Below, one piece after another: positions 62,996 through 64,000 of a DNA stretch of 64,000 nt; positions within the stretch are counted from its first letter, which is position 1; each line of letters starts with the position of its first letter. The notes below the pieces were generated by a model. The model saw only the letters and a list, made by a program, of their open reading frames with translations. It was not told the DNA's origin and made no database searches. Source of the stretch: Methylobacterium sp. W2 (lineage in GTDB: Bacteria; Pseudomonadota; Alphaproteobacteria; Rhizobiales; Beijerinckiaceae); the NCBI RefSeq assembly GCF_020662345.1, contig NZ_VMOA01000017.1, positions 1 to 64,000 on the forward strand. The letters run 5' to 3'. The position numbers and the translations under genes were made by a program.

Positions 62996-64000
62996 GTGAC
63001 GCCTGCCGCATCCACGCACAACCCGGTGATCGGCTGGGATCTCGGGGGGGTCCATGTCAAGGCGGCCCTGGTTCGCGGCGACCGTGTCGAGGCGGTGGTG
63101 CAGGCGCCCTGCCGCCTCTGGCGCGGCCTGCCTGCCCTCGACGAGACGTTTTCGCAGCTGCCCGACTGGGCGCGCGGAGAGGCCGACCACGTCGTCACGA
63201 TGACCGGTGAACTCACTGACTGCTTCTCGGACCGCACCGACGGCGTAGCGCAGCTCTCCGCCTGGGCAAGCGCGAATCTTGCCGGTTCAGTCAGAATCTA
63301 TGGCGGCCGGGCCGGGCTTCTCTCACCCGGCGAGGCGACGGGCGCCGCCCTCGACGTGGCCTCGGCCAACTGGCACGCCACGGCGGCCCTGGTCGGCCGC
63401 CACGCGGCGAACGCGCTCCTCGTGGATATCGGCTCCACCACCGCCGACCTGATCCCCATCGTGGACGGCCGCCCCGCCGCCACCGGCTACAGCGATGCCG
63501 AGCGCCTGGAGACGGGCGAACTGGTCTATTCCGGCGTGGTGCGCACGCCCGTCCTCGCCTTCACCGCATCGGCACCGTTCAAGGGCCGGCGCACCGGCCT
63601 GATGGCCGAGACCTTCGCCACCACGGCCGACGTCTACCGTCTCACCGGCGACCTGCCCGAGGGGGCCGACCAACAGCACAGCGCCGACATGAAGGGCAAA
63701 TCGATCCCCGAGACCGAGATCCGCCTCGCCCGGATGATCGGCCGCGACCATGCGGAGGGAACTTCGGCCGATTGGCGCGCCCTCGCGGCGCATTTCGCCG
63801 AGTGCCAGTTGCGGCCCCTCCACGACGCGGCGGCGATCCTGCTCTCGCGCCCCGACCTCGCGGCCGATGCGCCCCTCGTCGTCTGCGGGGCAGGGCGGTT
63901 CCTGGCCGAGCGGCTGGCCCGGCGCCTGGGGCGTTCGGCGGTGGCGCTCACCGACCTCATCGCGCCCTCGCTCGCGGAGGAAGGCGCCGATTGGGCCTCC
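62996..64000 (+). CDS. Hydantoinase/oxoprolinase-like H4MPT-linked protein (MfnF-like), partial
   Basis: At least 335 residues from a GTG at 62996; the end lies outside the window. It has the ASKHA-type start VIGWDLGGVHVKAALV and a second phosphate loop LLVDIGSTTADLIPIV, with VVCGAGRFLAERLARRLG near the end. This matches COG1548/TIGR03123, the H4MPT-linked C1 transfer pathway protein group. In methanogens a member, MfnF, joins the furan ring to glutamyl-tyramine in methanofuran synthesis, so a matching methylofuran step is likely. No good Shine-Dalgarno sequence precedes the GTG. Confidence 0.85.
   Translation, partial: MTPAASTHNPVIGWDLGGVHVKAALVRGDRVEAVVQAPCRLWRGLPALDETFSQLPDWARGEADHVVTMTGELTDCFSDRTDGVAQLSAWASANLAGSVRIYGGRAGLLSPGEATGAALDVASANWHATAALVGRHAANALLVDIGSTTADLIPIVDGRPAATGYSDAERLETGELVYSGVVRTPVLAFTASAPFKGRRTGLMAETFATTADVYRLTGDLPEGADQQHSADMKGKSIPETEIRLARMIGRDHAEGTSADWRALAAHFAECQLRPLHDAAAILLSRPDLAADAPLVVCGAGRFLAERLARRLGRSAVALTDLIAPSLAEEGADWAS

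Overview
The window is ordinary chromosome of a GC-rich alphaproteobacterial methylotroph, most likely Methylobacterium or Methylorubrum. The strongest marker is the right third (50231-64000), which carries the tetrahydromethanopterin (H4MPT)/methylofuran formaldehyde-oxidation module: fhcBADC on the minus strand, then an RFAP synthase, mtdB, an ATP-grasp protein, mch, a RimK-like ligase, a CitG-like protein and fae on the plus strand. A HisA-like gene and a COG1548-type gene (MfnF-like, cut by the window end) follow. Together Fae, MtdB, Mch and FhcABCD take formaldehyde to formate, and the surrounding genes probably make H4MPT and methylofuran.

Layout: 1-9000 holds housekeeping genes, mostly on the minus strand: dxs start, xseB, a phosphatase/HD/tag overlap operon, ygfZ, a dihydroorotase-like enzyme, and a Nudix/repeat protein/SDR run. 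9000-20100 is mixed: LysR with a divergent aldo/keto reductase, pdxH, a surface lipoprotein, a DnaJ-type co-chaperone, fabI, an AAA ATPase, a MOSC protein divergent from an XRE-cupin regulator across a long inverted repeat, PPK2 and a histidine phosphatase. 20372-24481 is one 1369-residue NRPS-like gene of the Pls/PosA type, followed by a MazEF-type pair.

25909-34689 is the iron-sulfur cluster operon (cysteine desulfurase, sufB, sufC, sufD, sufS, sufT, sufA). It lies behind two tandem Irr-type boxes and is interrupted by a coiled-coil/membrane protein, a multi-pass membrane protein and an antisense Uma2 gene. 34700-48320 holds a diguanylate cyclase, a DEAD-box helicase and an NCS1 transporter with a racemase behind a candidate sigma-54 promoter. 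Next come a small regulon (membrane protein, winged-helix regulator, cis-prenyltransferase, B12-type radical SAM enzyme) with two matching palindromes, then PhoX and parE. An outer-membrane barrel protein precedes the C1 cluster.

The most interesting features are the two ACTTTG-N5-CAAAGT palindromes that bracket the regulator and fall on the prenyltransferase start codon, the extra genes in the suf operon, the orphan Pls/PosA synthetase, and the poorly characterised H4MPT/methylofuran genes. No tRNA, rRNA, CRISPR array, prophage or insertion sequence was recognised.
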